Shown here piece after piece: positions 52,046-60,706 of a stretch of 64,000 nt of DNA. Origin of the DNA: CAZSAT01 sp964604675 (lineage in GTDB: Bacteria > Myxococcota_A > UBA796 > CAJQPC01); contig CAZSAT010000004.1 in assembly GCA_964604675.1 (NCBI GenBank), positions 69,383 to 133,382 on the forward strand, read 5' to 3'. The first letter of the stretch is position 1; every line of letters starts with the position of its first letter. The notes under the pieces are model-generated. The model was given only the letters and a program-made list of their open reading frames with translations, was not told the DNA's origin and searched no databases. The translations under genes and the position numbers were made by a program.

Positions 52046-53565
52046 GCGTGACCCTTCCCAGCATCGACAGCGCCGACCTCGGCGCCCGTTCCCGTGTGCA
52101 CCTCGAGGCGGTGGTGGCCATCGCCAGCGACTCCGACGAGACCAGCGACTCCATCCCCAGCACCGACGGTCAGAAGGTGCTCGCGGCCTGGCTCGAGCAC
52201 TTCTACCGAGGCGTGGGGTGCGTGGTCGAGCGCGACGACTTCGCCAACATCATCGCCACCCTTCCGGGGCGCGGCGCTGGAGCGTCGCAGCCGCCCATCG
52301 CGTTGATGGTGCACCTGGACACGGCCCGCGGCACCGCGGCGCTTCCGAACCTGGACTGTGAGCGCGCGTGGGATGGCGGTCCGCTCACCTTCAGCGCCAA
52401 CCCGGCGCTGTCGGTGTCGCAGGAGACCTACCCGGCGGTCGCGCCCTTCGTGGGGCAGGACGTGCTGCACGGCCCGGGCGATGCCCCCTTCGGACTCGAC
52501 GACAAGCTGGGGCTGTCGCACCTGATGACTCTGGCGTGGCTGCTCGGTCAGGAGCCCTGCGACCACCCGCCCATCTGTTTCGTCGGCCGGCCGGACGAGG
52601 AGATCGGGCGCATGGAAGCGGTCGAGGGCCTGGCGTCTGAGCTCGCCGAGCGCGGGGTGTCCACCGGCTGGACGGTCGACGGCATCTGGCCCTTCGAGGT
52701 GAACGTCGAGAACTTCAACGCCGCCCAGGGGAGCCTGGCCTTCGATTCGCCGCCTTCGCTTCGAGCCACGGCGACCTGGACCCTGCACCTCGGGGGGGTG
52801 AACACGCACGGCGCCACGGCCGCGGCCGAGGGGCACCGGTCGGCCACGCGGCTCGCCGCCGAGATCGCGGGCCGTCTCGATCCGGCGGTCACCGAGGCCC
52901 AGGGCTTCGAGTCCGACGCGCTGAGGGACTGCGACGCGCTGGTCGTCTTCGGCACGATCGGGGACGGCGCCGACCTGCGGCAGGCCGTCGACGCGGTGGT
53001 GACACCCCACCTCCCACGCGGAGCGTCCTGGTCCCTGGAACCCGGGGGAGATCCGGGCGTGGGTGCAGATGCGATGCTTCGCTTCGTGAGGAACTTCCTG
53101 GCTTCGGAGCCCGGGTTTCCGCTCGCCGCCGAGGACTCCTCGGGTCGTCAGGGCTACTCCCACCCCTTCCGGGCGCGCCCGGAGGGTCTTGGGCTGCGCC
53201 TCGACGTCCGGCTGCGCGACTTCGACGGCGCAGGACTCGAGGCGCGGGAGCAGCACCTGCGCGATCTTGCCGGGAACCGCCTGGTCGACCTGCACCGGCA
53301 GTACGTGAACATGGGGCCCGCGCTGGCGGAACGCCCCGAGCTGCTCGAGCTGCCCCGGCAAGCCGCTGGGGCGGTGGGGGTGCCCATCCTCGTCCAGCCG
53401 ATCCGGGGCGGGACGGGCGTCGATCCCTTCCTCGAGCGGGGTGTGGGCGTCGGCAACCTGGGCACGGGGTACTTCGCTCCGGAGTCCGAGAAGGAACTGA
53501 CCAGCGTGCAGCTCATGGCGCAGCATGTGCGCTGGCTCTACGCTCTGGTGCAGTGCGCCTGTTGA
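52042..53565 (+). CDS. PepT-like M20 peptidase
   Basis: A 507-residue metallopeptidase of the M20B group that removes N-terminal residues from small peptides. Visible: IALMVHLDTA, the FGLDDKLGLSHLM metal-binding Asp, VGRPDEEIGRME with catalytic Glu, NTHGATAAAEGHRSA dimer segment, and PIRGGTGVDP. The region near ENFNAA and the C-terminal TGYFAPESEKE differ from canonical PepT. It is cytoplasmic and coupled to the sensor kinase, which is an unusual partnership. Confidence 0.87.
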   Translation: MSVTLPSIDSADLGARSRVHLEAVVAIASDSDETSDSIPSTDGQKVLAAWLEHFYRGVGCVVERDDFANIIATLPGRGAGASQPPIALMVHLDTARGTAALPNLDCERAWDGGPLTFSANPALSVSQETYPAVAPFVGQDVLHGPGDAPFGLDDKLGLSHLMTLAWLLGQEPCDHPPICFVGRPDEEIGRMEAVEGLASELAERGVSTGWTVDGIWPFEVNVENFNAAQGSLAFDSPPSLRATATWTLHLGGVNTHGATAAAEGHRSATRLAAEIAGRLDPAVTEAQGFESDALRDCDALVVFGTIGDGADLRQAVDAVVTPHLPRGASWSLEPGGDPGVGADAMLRFVRNFLASEPGFPLAAEDSSGRQGYSHPFRARPEGLGLRLDVRLRDFDGAGLEAREQHLRDLAGNRLVDLHRQYVNMGPALAERPELLELPRQAAGAVGVPILVQPIRGGTGVDPFLERGVGVGNLGTGYFAPESEKELTSVQLMAQHVRWLYALVQCAC

Positions 53566-55499
53566 TCCCGCTGGCGGCGGCCTCCCCCGTCGCGATCGAG
53601 CCCCCGCCCGCGTGGGTCGAGCCCCTCGAGGTCCCGGTCGTGGCGCTCCCGCAGGGCCCCGTGCGCCCCTCGGTGCAGTACCTGCTGGTGGACGACCAGG
53701 TGCAGCTCGAGGGCGGGTTGGCCCGCTACGCTGACCTGGCCTTCCGCATCGTGAGCCCTGCGGGCCTCGACGAGCTCAGCCGGCTGGAGGTGTCGTTCCA
53801 TCCAGCCTACGAGGAGCTGGTGCTCCACGAGGTGATGATCCATCGCGACGGGGTCTGGCACGACCGGCTCGAGCGCGCGGAGCTGCAGGTCATCCAGCCG
53901 GAGTTCGAGCTCCACCAGCACATCGTCGATGGCTCGCGCATGCTGGTGGTCGTGCTGCCCGACGTCCGGGTCGGCGACGTCCTCCGGTACCGCTACACGA
54001 TCGAGGGCCACAACCCTGTCTTCGGCGATGAGCTGGGGTTGGGCTTCGACCTGGCGTGGGGCGTGCCCGCCGGCCTCCGCCGGGTGCGGTTGCTGTTCGA
54101 CCCCGCGGATCCCCCCTGGGTGAAGGCCCACGGCCTTGCCGTGATGCCCGAGCAGTCGCCTGGCGAGCTCAGCCTCACCCTCACCAACCTGCCCGCCCTG
54201 CAGGGGGAGCCCCTGACACCACTCGACGTGGACCCCTTCCCGTGGCTGCAGGTCTCCACCTGGGCCGACTGGTCGGAGGTGACCGACTGGGCGCTTGCTC
54301 TCTACGAGCTGCCCGCTGAGCAGGATGCCGCCGAGGCGCTGGCCGCCGAGCTGCGGGCGACCCACCCCAGCGACAGCACGTTCGTGACGGCCGCCACCTC
54401 GTGGGTGCAGGACGAGGTTCGTTACTGGGGCGCGGAGATCGGCACCGGCAGCCACCGCCCGCGGACACCGGATCAGGTGATCGAGCGTCGCTGGGGGGAC
54501 TGCAAGGACAAGTCGCTGTTGCTGGCCACCCTGCTGAGATCCCAGGGAGTCGAAGCGTGGCCCGCCCTCGTCAGCTCCAGCGAGCGAAGCGGCGTGTCGC
54601 GCTGGCACCCGTCGGCCTTGGCGTTCGACCACGTCATCGCTGCCATCGAGCTCGACGGGGAGCTGCTCTTCGTCGACCCCACCAGGAACCTCCAGGGGGG
54701 CGGGATCACGGAGCGCTGGCTCCCACGGTTCGGGGAGGCGCTCTTGATCCGGGAAGGCGAGGGTGCGCTGCGCCCTGTGCGGGCGGTGCCGATGGGCGAG
54801 CTCCGGACCGTGCGGCGCTACGACCTGGGCGCCGAGCCGGCGACCCGGGTCGAGGAGATCGCCTGGGGTGGCAGCTGGGCGGACGTTCAGCGTGCCGAGA
54901 ACCACGACGCCGCCGCGCCGGACATGGGGGGCGTGCCCGCAGGCGACGACGTGCACGGCGTACAGGACGACCGCAAGGCGAACGTGCTCACGAGGCGGCG
55001 CGCCGGGGAGCACCCGGGCTACACCTGGGACGCGGAGACCGGCCAGGACTGGTTTGGCGCGGAGTCGCTGGAGCAGGTGCAGGCGCTGCCCCTCGTGAGC
55101 GCGCCCCGGGTGTTCCCCCTCGCCTTGCAGCTCGGGTACCGGGCGATCGAAGGCATCGAGATCGCCGCCCCCGACCTGACCGGCTTCCCGCAGCCCTCCG
55201 TCGATCTCGACACGCCCTGGTTCCGCTGGCGCCAGACCAGCGAGCTGGCTGACGGGGTCCTGATCGTCGAGCACGAGCTCGAGGTGCTGGCCGACCGGGT
55301 GGAACCGGAGGATCTCGACGCCTACCTGGCGGCCGCCCAGCAGGTGCACGCCGCCAGCGTGTATTGGGCAGAGCGTCCACGCAGCCTGCTCGAGCGCCTC
55401 GACGCCGGCGAGCTCGCCAGGGCACTGCTGGCCTTGTTGGCGGCGGTCGGCGGGGGCTACGTGCTGGGCAGGCGCGGGCGGTCCGCGGCCTCCAGGTAG
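53553..55499 (+). CDS. DUF3857 / transglutaminase-like exported protein
   Basis: A 648-residue protein with a short leader (MRLLIPLAAASPVA). Residues 40-225 form a DUF3857-type domain. A transglutaminase-like core follows with the catalytic Cys in RWGDCKDKSLLLATLL, His in ALAFDHVIAAIE and Asp in LLFVDPTR. A C-terminal membrane helix (ALLALLAAVGGGYVLG) ends in GRRGRSAASR. The triad suggests a peptidase or cross-linker in the envelope. Its start overlaps the peptidase gene by 13 bp, and its end overlaps the convergent monooxygenase gene by 43 bp. Confidence 0.88.
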   Translation: MRLLIPLAAASPVAIEPPPAWVEPLEVPVVALPQGPVRPSVQYLLVDDQVQLEGGLARYADLAFRIVSPAGLDELSRLEVSFHPAYEELVLHEVMIHRDGVWHDRLERAELQVIQPEFELHQHIVDGSRMLVVVLPDVRVGDVLRYRYTIEGHNPVFGDELGLGFDLAWGVPAGLRRVRLLFDPADPPWVKAHGLAVMPEQSPGELSLTLTNLPALQGEPLTPLDVDPFPWLQVSTWADWSEVTDWALALYELPAEQDAAEALAAELRATHPSDSTFVTAATSWVQDEVRYWGAEIGTGSHRPRTPDQVIERRWGDCKDKSLLLATLLRSQGVEAWPALVSSSERSGVSRWHPSALAFDHVIAAIELDGELLFVDPTRNLQGGGITERWLPRFGEALLIREGEGALRPVRAVPMGELRTVRRYDLGAEPATRVEEIAWGGSWADVQRAENHDAAAPDMGGVPAGDDVHGVQDDRKANVLTRRRAGEHPGYTWDAETGQDWFGAESLEQVQALPLVSAPRVFPLALQLGYRAIEGIEIAAPDLTGFPQPSVDLDTPWFRWRQTSELADGVLIVEHELEVLADRVEPEDLDAYLAAAQQVHAASVYWAERPRSLLERLDAGELARALLALLAAVGGGYVLGRRGRSAASR

Positions 55500-56689
55500 G
55501 GCCCGAGGCGCTCCACAGGCCACGCGGACCAGAGCCCGGTGGAGAGCCCGGCCAGGATCTCCAGCATGCGCCGGCGAGCGAAGGGGAGCTGGCAGATGGG
55601 GCCCATGAAGGCGTCGCGGAGTGGGCCCGCGAGGGGCCAGCGGGACTGGAAGACGGGTGTGAGCCACCGGCTGAAGAACTGGTACGACCGCACATGGTCA
55701 CGGCGGGTCGACTCGTAGGTCCGAAGGGCTTGCACGATGGGGGCCTCGGCCACGCTGTCGACCAGGATCATGGCGTCGTACAGCGCCAGGTTGGCGCCCT
55801 GTCCCAGCTGCGGACTCATGGCGTGGGCTGCATCTCCGCAGAAGACGACGCCGTCGTCCACGACACACGGCATGCGCACGTCCCAGTAGCGGGCGAAGGG
55901 CACCTCCTCGAGCCCTTGGAGGCCCACGAGGAGGTCCGGGACGCGCGGGTCGAGCCGGGCCAGCGCATCGATGAACGGCCCGAGCCCTGCCTGCCGCGTG
56001 GCCTCGACCTCGTCGACGGCCAACGACCAGAACAAGCTGACCAGGGGGGTGTCGTCTCCCGGTCGCCGCCCCGTCGGGAGGAAGCCCAGCATGCGCTCCA
56101 CGCCCTCGTACACCTGGAAGAGGGTGCCGGCGAAGCGACGCTCGGGGTCCTCGGCCACGATCCAGAGCGCGCCGAAGGGGTAGGGCTGGACGTGCTTCTT
56201 CAGGCCCGAGCGCCCACGGAGCTCCGAGCGCGCCCCGTCGGCGACCACCACCAGCTCGAAGGGCCCGTGCGCCTCACCCTGGGCATCGTGCAGCACCCCG
56301 TGACGGTCCACCTCCACCACGTCGACCCCCGCGCTCAAGCGCACGCCGGCCGCCAGCATCGCCTGGAGCAGGATCGAGAACAGCGTGCCGCGGTGCACGC
56401 CCACACCGACGAGGCGCGGGTCCAGGTCCGCGTAGCGGAGGTCGAGCACGTCGCGTCCACCGTGGGTGACGCCGTGCAGCCGGTGCACGGGATCGCCCCG
56501 CTCCACCACCGCGCCTAGCAGGCCCAGGCGCTCGAGCGCGACCATCCCGGTGGGCTGGAGCAGGATGCCAGCGCCGACAGCGGAGGGCTCCGGCACGCGC
56601 TCGTAGACCACCACCTCGTGCCCGGCCCTGGCCAGTCCGAGCGCCACCGCGGGACCGGCCGTGCCGCACCCGACCACCGCGACCTTCAC
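55457..56689 (-). CDS. FAD-dependent monooxygenase (UbiH/salicylate-hydroxylase type)
   Basis: A 410-residue group A flavoprotein hydroxylase. FAD motifs: VAVVGCGTAGPAVALGLARAGHEVVVYER at the N-terminus, VVVADGARSELRG and VVFCGDAAHAMSPQLGQGANLALYDAMIL. It would hydroxylate an aromatic or polyene substrate using NAD(P)H. The 3' end overlaps the convergent transglutaminase-like gene by 43 bp. No neighbouring pathway identifies the substrate. Confidence 0.93.
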   Translation of the reverse strand: MKVAVVGCGTAGPAVALGLARAGHEVVVYERVPEPSAVGAGILLQPTGMVALERLGLLGAVVERGDPVHRLHGVTHGGRDVLDLRYADLDPRLVGVGVHRGTLFSILLQAMLAAGVRLSAGVDVVEVDRHGVLHDAQGEAHGPFELVVVADGARSELRGRSGLKKHVQPYPFGALWIVAEDPERRFAGTLFQVYEGVERMLGFLPTGRRPGDDTPLVSLFWSLAVDEVEATRQAGLGPFIDALARLDPRVPDLLVGLQGLEEVPFARYWDVRMPCVVDDGVVFCGDAAHAMSPQLGQGANLALYDAMILVDSVAEAPIVQALRTYESTRRDHVRSYQFFSRWLTPVFQSRWPLAGPLRDAFMGPICQLPFARRRMLEILAGLSTGLWSAWPVERLGPYLEAADRPRLPST

Positions 56690-56702
56690 GTGCCGAACGG
56701 CG

Positions 56703-57800
56703 CTAGAACGCGACGCGCGCTTCGAGCGCGGCGTCGTGTTCGATGGCTCGGGTCAGGTCACGCGGCGAGATCACCTCGTAGACCAGCCCGCTCGACACCG
56801 CGCCGCGTGCCAGCCCTGGCACGTGGAACCAGAAGGAGCCGGCCACCTGGGTCTCGGCCAGGTCGGCCGGTCCGGCGAGATCGGGTTCCCAGTAGCCTCC
56901 GCGCACGAACATCGTGGTGGGACCGAGGTCGACCCCGAGGGTGGCGGAGGCCCCGAGGTCGGCGGTGTCGCCACGCAGCGTGTTCAGGCCCTCGAGGAGC
57001 ACGCGGGCTGGGCCGGCTTCTGCGTGCACCCCGCCGTGCACCCCGAGGAAGCCTTCGCTGCCGTCGGCACCGCGCCGGCCGCGGAGTCCGCTCCCCGCGA
57101 CCACCACTCGGTCGTCGGCGAAGGCGAGCTTGCCGCGCGCGATGAGGTCCTTCGCAGCGAAGGCCTCGGTCTCGTTGTGGGCCCCGCTGTTCGCCACCGT
57201 GAGCGCCCCCGCAAAGGGGCCTGCGCCGCCTTCCCAGGAGAGCCCCAGCACCTGCGGAGACACGCTCCCGGACCGCCAAGCGAGGTCCCGGTAACGGTCG
57301 AGGGCTCCGAGGTGGTAGCGGCTCTCGGCGATCTCCCGGAGGCCGAAGCGCACCGGCATCACGCCGGCGATCAGGGAGCCGCCCGTGTGGTCCCAGCGGA
57401 GGTGCCCTTCCCACAGGTCGGCTGCCCAGACATCCGGGTGGTCGGGCACCTCGAGCACGTCGTCGTCGTCGTCGAGCACCGCGGTGGTGCCCTCGTCCTG
57501 GTAGATGCGGACCGCGGCCTTCACCGACAGCCCGGAGCCCAGCGCTGCCCGGGTGCCGAGCAGGGCCCGGGGCACGGTGAACACGAACCGGGTCTCGGCG
57601 TCGGGCGAGCCCGTCAAGGAGGCGTCGAGCCGCTCCCCCACGAAGGCGGTCTGCAGCTCGCCGTACCAACTCCAGCCGCTCGTGCCCTGGCCGGCCCTCA
57701 TCTCCTGTGCGAGCTGCTCCATCTGGCGGTACAGTTCGTGCGCGCTCGACTGGTCCGCAGGTTCCGCTGCGGTCGCCATCGCCAACAGGGCCCATGTCAT
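56703..57800 (-). CDS. Porin-like outer-membrane beta-barrel protein
   Basis: A 365-residue protein with a very short leader (MTWALLAMATAAEP) and a coiled stretch (SSAHELYRQMEQLAQEMRAG) typical of porin N-termini. About 16 alternating strands follow, ending in ALEARVAF, with a terminal Phe as required for barrel assembly. WSWYGELQTAF and GVMPVRFGLREI resemble phosphate-selective porin (OprO/OprP-like) strands, though selectivity cannot be read. It is immediately downstream of the divergent helicase promoter region. Confidence 0.78.
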   Translation of the reverse strand: MTWALLAMATAAEPADQSSAHELYRQMEQLAQEMRAGQGTSGWSWYGELQTAFVGERLDASLTGSPDAETRFVFTVPRALLGTRAALGSGLSVKAAVRIYQDEGTTAVLDDDDDVLEVPDHPDVWAADLWEGHLRWDHTGGSLIAGVMPVRFGLREIAESRYHLGALDRYRDLAWRSGSVSPQVLGLSWEGGAGPFAGALTVANSGAHNETEAFAAKDLIARGKLAFADDRVVVAGSGLRGRRGADGSEGFLGVHGGVHAEAGPARVLLEGLNTLRGDTADLGASATLGVDLGPTTMFVRGGYWEPDLAGPADLAETQVAGSFWFHVPGLARGAVSSGLVYEVISPRDLTRAIEHDAALEARVAF

Positions 57801-57862
57801 CGCGCCTCCGCTCGACAGCGGCCGCCGGGACCGCTATCCGCGCCAGCATACCGAGGTCGGTG

Positions 57863-60004
57863 ATGGAGTACCGCGGCCTGACGCTGGACGGCTTTCAGGA
57901 ACAGGCCGTGTCGCACCTGCGCGACGGGGCCAGCGTGCTGGTCAGCGCTCCCACCGGCACGGGCAAGACCCTCGTCGCGGACTGGATCGTCGACCAGGCC
58001 CTCTCCGACGGCAAGCAGGTGGTGTACACGGCGCCGGTGAAGGCCTTGTCGAACCAGAAATACCGCGACTACTGCCGGCTGCACGGCGAGGAGAACGTGG
58101 GGCTCGTCACGGGGGACCTGGTCATCCGGCCCGACGCTCCGTGCCGGGTGATGACCACCGAGATCCTGCGCAACATGCTCTTGGACGGCCAACAGATGCC
58201 GGAGCTCGCGGCCGTGGTGCTCGACGAGATCCACTTCCTCGACGACCCCGAGCGCGGCACCGTCTGGGAGGAGGTGCTCATCTACCTCCCGGAGTCGGTG
58301 CAGATCGTCGGGCTCTCCGCCACGTTGTCCAACCTCAGCCAGTTCGCGGCCTGGCTCTCGGAGGTGCGCAAGCGTCCGGTGGAGGTGGTGAAGGAGTCCA
58401 AGCGCGCGGTGCCGCTGGAGATCGGCTTCGTGCAGCGCGACTGGGGGCTGGTGACCCCCGAGCAGTACCACCAGCATTGGAAGCGTTGGAAGGGGAGCGG
58501 CGGCCAGGCCCGAAGCGGGGGGCGTCGGCGCGGGCGCCGGGACCGGCGTCACCAGCGAGGCCGCGGGCGGGAGGACCGTGGTGAACGCCCGACGAGCCAC
58601 ATCGACGTGCTGCGCCTGCTCGAGCCTGATCGCCTGCCGGTGCTCTTCTTCGTGTTCTCGCGGAAGGAGGCGGAGGCCCGCGCACGGGTCATGGGTCGCC
58701 GGCGCACCCGCTCGTTCCTGGACGCCACGGAGCAGCGGCGCATGGACGCCCGGCTCTTCGACGCCGTGCAGGAGATCGGCGAGGCGGTGCTGCACCGGGA
58801 GCTCGCGCACACCTACAGCCTGGGCGTGGGCTTCCACCACGCCGGGCTGCACGTGCAGCTGAAGGCGCTCGTCGAGGAGCTCTACGAACAGAAGCTCCTG
58901 AAGGTGCTCTACACGACCTCGACCTTTGCGCTCGGCATCAACATGCCCGCTAGGACCGTGGTCCTGGACGGGCTGCGCAAGTTCGACGGGCAGGAGTTCC
59001 GTCCCCTGCGCGTCCGTGAGTTCATGCAGAAGGCAGGACGCGCCGGGCGCCGAGGCATGGACGAGCAGGGCTTCGTCTTCGTGCGCCTCGATCCGGGCGA
59101 CTACGAGGAGCACATCCCCGACGTGAACAACTACCTGGAGGGCGCGTCGGAGCCCGTGCACTCCAGCTTCAACCTCTCCTTCAACTCGGTGGTCCGTCTC
59201 ATCGAGCGGAACGAGATGCCGCGGGTGAAGGAGCTCGTGAGCCAGTCCTTCCTCGCGTGGTCGAACCGCAGCAGGAGCCAGCGTTCGGACAAGCGCATCG
59301 CGGCGCTTCGGGCCGAGCTCGAGGCCGAGGGCTGGAGCGGTGACCGCTACGCCCAGCAGCCCTCGCTGCGGCGCAAGGTGAAGGATCTGCGGAAGCTCGA
59401 GCGCCGCAGCAAGCGCGAGGACGACCGCACCTGGCGGGACTTCGAGCGGCGTCGGCAGTACCTCGTCGGCATCGGCTACCTCGACGAGGACGACGGCTTC
59501 GCCGCGGGCGCTCGCATCCTCCGACACATCCAGATCTCCGAGATCTTCACCACCGAGCTCGTGTTGGAGGGCCTCGTCGAGGAGCTCCCCGACGACCTCC
59601 TCTACGGCATCTTCTGCGGCATGACCGGCAACCTCCCGCGCGACGTGCGGCTCGCGCACAAGCCCCATGGCGAAGCGCGAGGCGCCATCAAGGCCGTGGA
59701 GCAGGTGCGCAAGGGGCCGCAGGTCACCGGCGCAGAGGCCATCCTCGGCCAGGAGGTCACCTTCACCCCAGGACTGGTGCACTTCGGTGCCGCCTGGGTG
59801 AACGGACGCACCCTGGAGGAGCTGGCGCTCACCTTCTGGGCGAAGACCGACATCAGCGGCAACCTCGTCGGCTGCTTCCGACGCGCCAAGGATCTCTGCC
59901 AACAGGTGTCCGAGGTCTACCGCGACCAGGAGCCCGCCACCTTCGAGCGCTTGCGTGCGTTGGCTCGACGGGTCTCCAGGGACGAAGTCGAGGTCGTCGG
60001 GTAG
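57863..60004 (+). CDS. Ski2-like DExH RNA helicase
   Basis: About 713 residues. Motif I SAPTGTGKTLVADW, Ia VYTAPVKALSNQKY, II VLDEIHFLDDP (DEIH) and III LSATLSN lie in the first RecA domain. The second has GVGFHHAGLH, TTSTFALGINMPARTVV and REFMQKAGRAGRRGMDEQG (motif VI). The C-terminal DSHCT-like region follows. A basic, Arg/Gly-rich insert of about 35 residues (near 215-250) lies between the two RecA domains. Bacterial relatives (HelY type) are thought to remodel RNA. Start chosen at ATG 57863, with GAGG upstream, because the longer frame overlaps the barrel gene. Confidence 0.92.
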   Translation: MEYRGLTLDGFQEQAVSHLRDGASVLVSAPTGTGKTLVADWIVDQALSDGKQVVYTAPVKALSNQKYRDYCRLHGEENVGLVTGDLVIRPDAPCRVMTTEILRNMLLDGQQMPELAAVVLDEIHFLDDPERGTVWEEVLIYLPESVQIVGLSATLSNLSQFAAWLSEVRKRPVEVVKESKRAVPLEIGFVQRDWGLVTPEQYHQHWKRWKGSGGQARSGGRRRGRRDRRHQRGRGREDRGERPTSHIDVLRLLEPDRLPVLFFVFSRKEAEARARVMGRRRTRSFLDATEQRRMDARLFDAVQEIGEAVLHRELAHTYSLGVGFHHAGLHVQLKALVEELYEQKLLKVLYTTSTFALGINMPARTVVLDGLRKFDGQEFRPLRVREFMQKAGRAGRRGMDEQGFVFVRLDPGDYEEHIPDVNNYLEGASEPVHSSFNLSFNSVVRLIERNEMPRVKELVSQSFLAWSNRSRSQRSDKRIAALRAELEAEGWSGDRYAQQPSLRRKVKDLRKLERRSKREDDRTWRDFERRRQYLVGIGYLDEDDGFAAGARILRHIQISEIFTTELVLEGLVEELPDDLLYGIFCGMTGNLPRDVRLAHKPHGEARGAIKAVEQVRKGPQVTGAEAILGQEVTFTPGLVHFGAAWVNGRTLEELALTFWAKTDISGNLVGCFRRAKDLCQQVSEVYRDQEPATFERLRALARRVSRDEVEVVG

Positions 60005-60047
60005 CGCGCGCAGGCCCGCGTGGTGTCTCATGGGCCACGGAGGACAC

Positions 60048-60374
60048 ATGATCCGCATCTCGCTCGCGCTCGTCCCGGCTCTGGTGCTCGTCGGCTGCGG
60101 CCAGGACGCTGCGGCGGTCGGCTACGACGAAGGCTGCCTGGACGGCGACGACGATGGCTACAAGGATGGCTATTCGTCCGGCTTCTCCTGCCAGGCCGAC
60201 AAGTACACCGGCTACAGCGTCTACGCCGAGGCGGCCGGCGACGGTCCCGCCCCGGACTGCGACGATGCGGGCTGCCTGTACTACGACGGTTGGCTCGAGG
60301 GCTACGGCGGTTGCTACGACAGCGCCTACGAAGAGGGGCTGGTCGATGGCCAGTCCGACGGCGGCTGTGGCTGA
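60048..60374 (+). CDS. Small lipoprotein with GYxDG repeats
   Basis: A 108-residue protein with a normal lipoprotein signal (MIRISLALVPALVLVGCGQ). The mature part is built of Gly-Tyr-Asp units (VGYDEGCLDGDDDGYKDGY, YYDGWLEGYGGCYDSAYEEG) and seven further cysteines. The pattern suggests a compact disulfide-stabilised, possibly calcium-binding domain. GGAGG precedes the ATG. No known function. Confidence 0.75.
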   Translation: MIRISLALVPALVLVGCGQDAAAVGYDEGCLDGDDDGYKDGYSSGFSCQADKYTGYSVYAEAAGDGPAPDCDDAGCLYYDGWLEGYGGCYDSAYEEGLVDGQSDGGCG

Positions 60375-60392
60375 TCTGCGAGGGCGAACCGC

Positions 60393-60420
60393 TTGACACT
60401 CCCGCGGGCCACGCATTAGT
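60393..60420 (+). promoter_or_regulatory. Sigma-70-type promoter for the tRNA unit
   Basis: A perfect TTGACA -35 box (60393-60398) is followed after 16 bases by ATTAGT (60415-60420), a moderate -10 box. Transcription would start about 60427, eight to ten bases before the tRNA-Gln 5' end. The AT content here stands out against its surroundings. Confidence 0.65.
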
Positions 60421-60435
60421 TCGTGGCGTCCTCGC

Positions 60436-60511
60436 TGGGGCGTGGTCGAATTGGCAAGACGTCGGGTTCTGGCCCCGAAGGTTCCAGGTTCGAGTCCTGG
60501 CGCCCCAACCA
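60436..60511 (+). tRNA. tRNA-Gln (CTG anticodon)
   Basis: The full cloverleaf folds: acceptor stem TGGGGCG (60436-60442) with CGCCCCA, a D arm GTC/GAC, an anticodon stem TCGGG/CCCGA with loop TTCTGGC (anticodon CTG at 60469-60471), and a T arm CCAGG/CCTGG with loop TTCGAGT. The discriminator is A and CCA is encoded (60509-60511). The U1-A72 pair is typical of tRNA-Gln. Confidence 0.96.
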
Positions 60512-60539
60512 CCACATCGTTAAAGATGCCCCCTGACGG

Positions 60540-60614
<75 letters not shown>

Positions 60615-60620
60615 TCGCGA

Positions 60621-60648
60621 AGCCCGTCGGTCCGCCGGCGGGTTTCCT
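60621..60648 (+). terminator. Terminator after the tRNA pair
   Basis: CCCGTCGG (60623-60630) pairs with CCGGCGGG (60635-60642, one G-T pair) around a TCCG loop, followed by a short TTT. It closes the tRNA-Gln/tRNA-Glu transcript. Confidence 0.65.
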
Positions 60649-60706
60649 GCTCTGGGCTCCCGCGCGCGCTCCGAGTCGCTATGCTGGACCCGTGTGGAGC
60701 GTGCCC

